NCBI GenBank assembly: GCA_016187725.1
Contig: JACPJE010000259.1
Location: 1 to 32,747 of the forward strand
DNA: 32,747 bases
From: Candidatus Latescibacterota bacterium
Lineage (GTDB): Bacteria > Latescibacterota > UBA2968 > UBA8231
Reading direction: 5' to 3'
The notes beneath the pieces were generated by a model, which was not told the DNA's origin, did not search any database, and saw only the letters and a list, made by a program, of their open reading frames with translations. The translations under genes were made by a program, and so were the position numbers. This document shows, in pieces, positions 32,456 to 32,747 of the stretch (position 1 is its first letter; each line of letters opens with the position of its first letter).

Positions 32456-32747
32456 TCAACTCCTCAGCTTGTGCAACTGGTCCAGCACCAACCGGCACCC
32501 ACTGCCCAGGATCCACTCGTCCCCCCCGGCCAGCAGCAGGCGGAAGCCCCGTTCCACCAACTCAGTGGCCAGCCCGGCCTCGAAAACCGGGCCGTACACC
32601 CCGATACCCGCCGGCTTACCGGTACGCCGCGCCGCCACCAGCACTGCGTCCAGGGCCTGCTGGAAGGGCTGGCTCTGGTAGTCGAAGGGCGTACCTATGG
32701 AGATGGACAGGTCCACCGGTCCCACGATGCAACTGTCCACCCCTTCC
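32456..32747 (-). CDS. HpcH/HpaI-family aldolase, C-terminal part
   Basis: The gene enters from the right window edge, so its N-terminus is missing. The visible 96 residues contain EGVDSCIVGPVDLSISIGTP, the characteristic GPxDLS block of class II HpcH/HpaI aldolases. RRTGKPAGIGVYG and the closing GFRLLLAGGDEWILGSG follow. These enzymes cleave 2-keto-3-deoxy acids, such as 4-hydroxy-2-oxoheptanedioate or 2-keto-3-deoxyglucarate, to pyruvate and an aldehyde. It is immediately followed by a D-2-hydroxyacid dehydrogenase on the same strand, three bases apart, consistent with a two-step sugar-acid breakdown route. Confidence 0.85.
   Translation of the reverse strand, partial: EGVDSCIVGPVDLSISIGTPFDYQSQPFQQALDAVLVAARRTGKPAGIGVYGPVFEAGLATELVERGFRLLLAGGDEWILGSGCRLVLDQLHKLRS

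Overview
The window is high-GC bacterial DNA, densely packed and almost entirely coding. GTG and TTG starts are frequent and 4-base ATGA/GTGA stop-start overlaps are common. The organism is most likely an uncultured heterotroph of the FCB group, plausibly Latescibacterota-like. This rests on a secreted fibronectin protein with a type-IX-secretion-like C-terminus (NPFNPST, then an IYDVLGQ-type strand) and duplicated DDFFLFADNFGK dockerin-like modules, a TonB receptor with a carboxypeptidase-regulatory N-terminal domain, and the enolase-superfamily, Gfo/Idh/MocA, Ldh2, HpcH and class III CoA-transferase genes typical of such genomes. The phylum is inferred; no rRNA or marker gene is present.

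Layout. (1) 1-3185, minus strand: amidohydrolase -> Gfo/Idh/MocA oxidoreductase -> TrpB2-type PLP enzyme -> a gene cut by the window edge, a compact catabolic operon. (2) 3251-8282, minus strand: a damaged DNA-methylation-type defence island. An SNF2-type helicase, a DUF1156 methyltransferase and a DUF499 ATPase are each reduced by internal deletions, while an AAA ATPase plus TOPRIM-like partner lying between them is intact. (3) 8326-11130, minus strand: a MoxR-type AAA ATPase and an unrecognised 611-residue partner. (4) 11256-15248, plus strand: D-aminoacylase-type amidohydrolase, Ldh2-family dehydrogenase and MATE exporter. (5) 15308-15959: a good sigma-54 -24/-12 match ahead of two small coiled-coil membrane proteins. 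(6) 28791-15969, minus strand: M42 peptidase, enolase-superfamily enzyme, two putative lipoproteins, TonB receptor, a 1493-residue secreted protein, a GHMP kinase and a class III CoA-transferase, most of them overlapping or within about 30 bases of each other. (7) 28893-30707, plus: an RNase II/R-family exonuclease, possibly leaderless. (8) 30716-31440, plus: a nucleotidyltransferase toxin-antitoxin-like pair with a palindromic candidate operator. (9) 32747-31478, minus: HpcH/HpaI aldolase (partial) and a D-2-hydroxyacid dehydrogenase.

How the parts work together (inference): regions 1, 4, 6 and 9 look like scavenging and breakdown of sugar acids, hydroxy acids and D-amino-acid derivatives. 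In region 6, outer-membrane uptake (TonB receptor, lipoproteins) appears to be transcribed with cytoplasmic enzymes (dehydratase, kinase, CoA-transferase) and a secreted adhesive or scaffold protein. The most unusual features are the defence island with at least five internal deletions around an untouched ATPase-TOPRIM pair, the in-frame helicase-methyltransferase chimera it leaves, and the MoxR/611-residue pair of unknown function. No tRNA, rRNA, CRISPR array or intact insertion sequence was seen.
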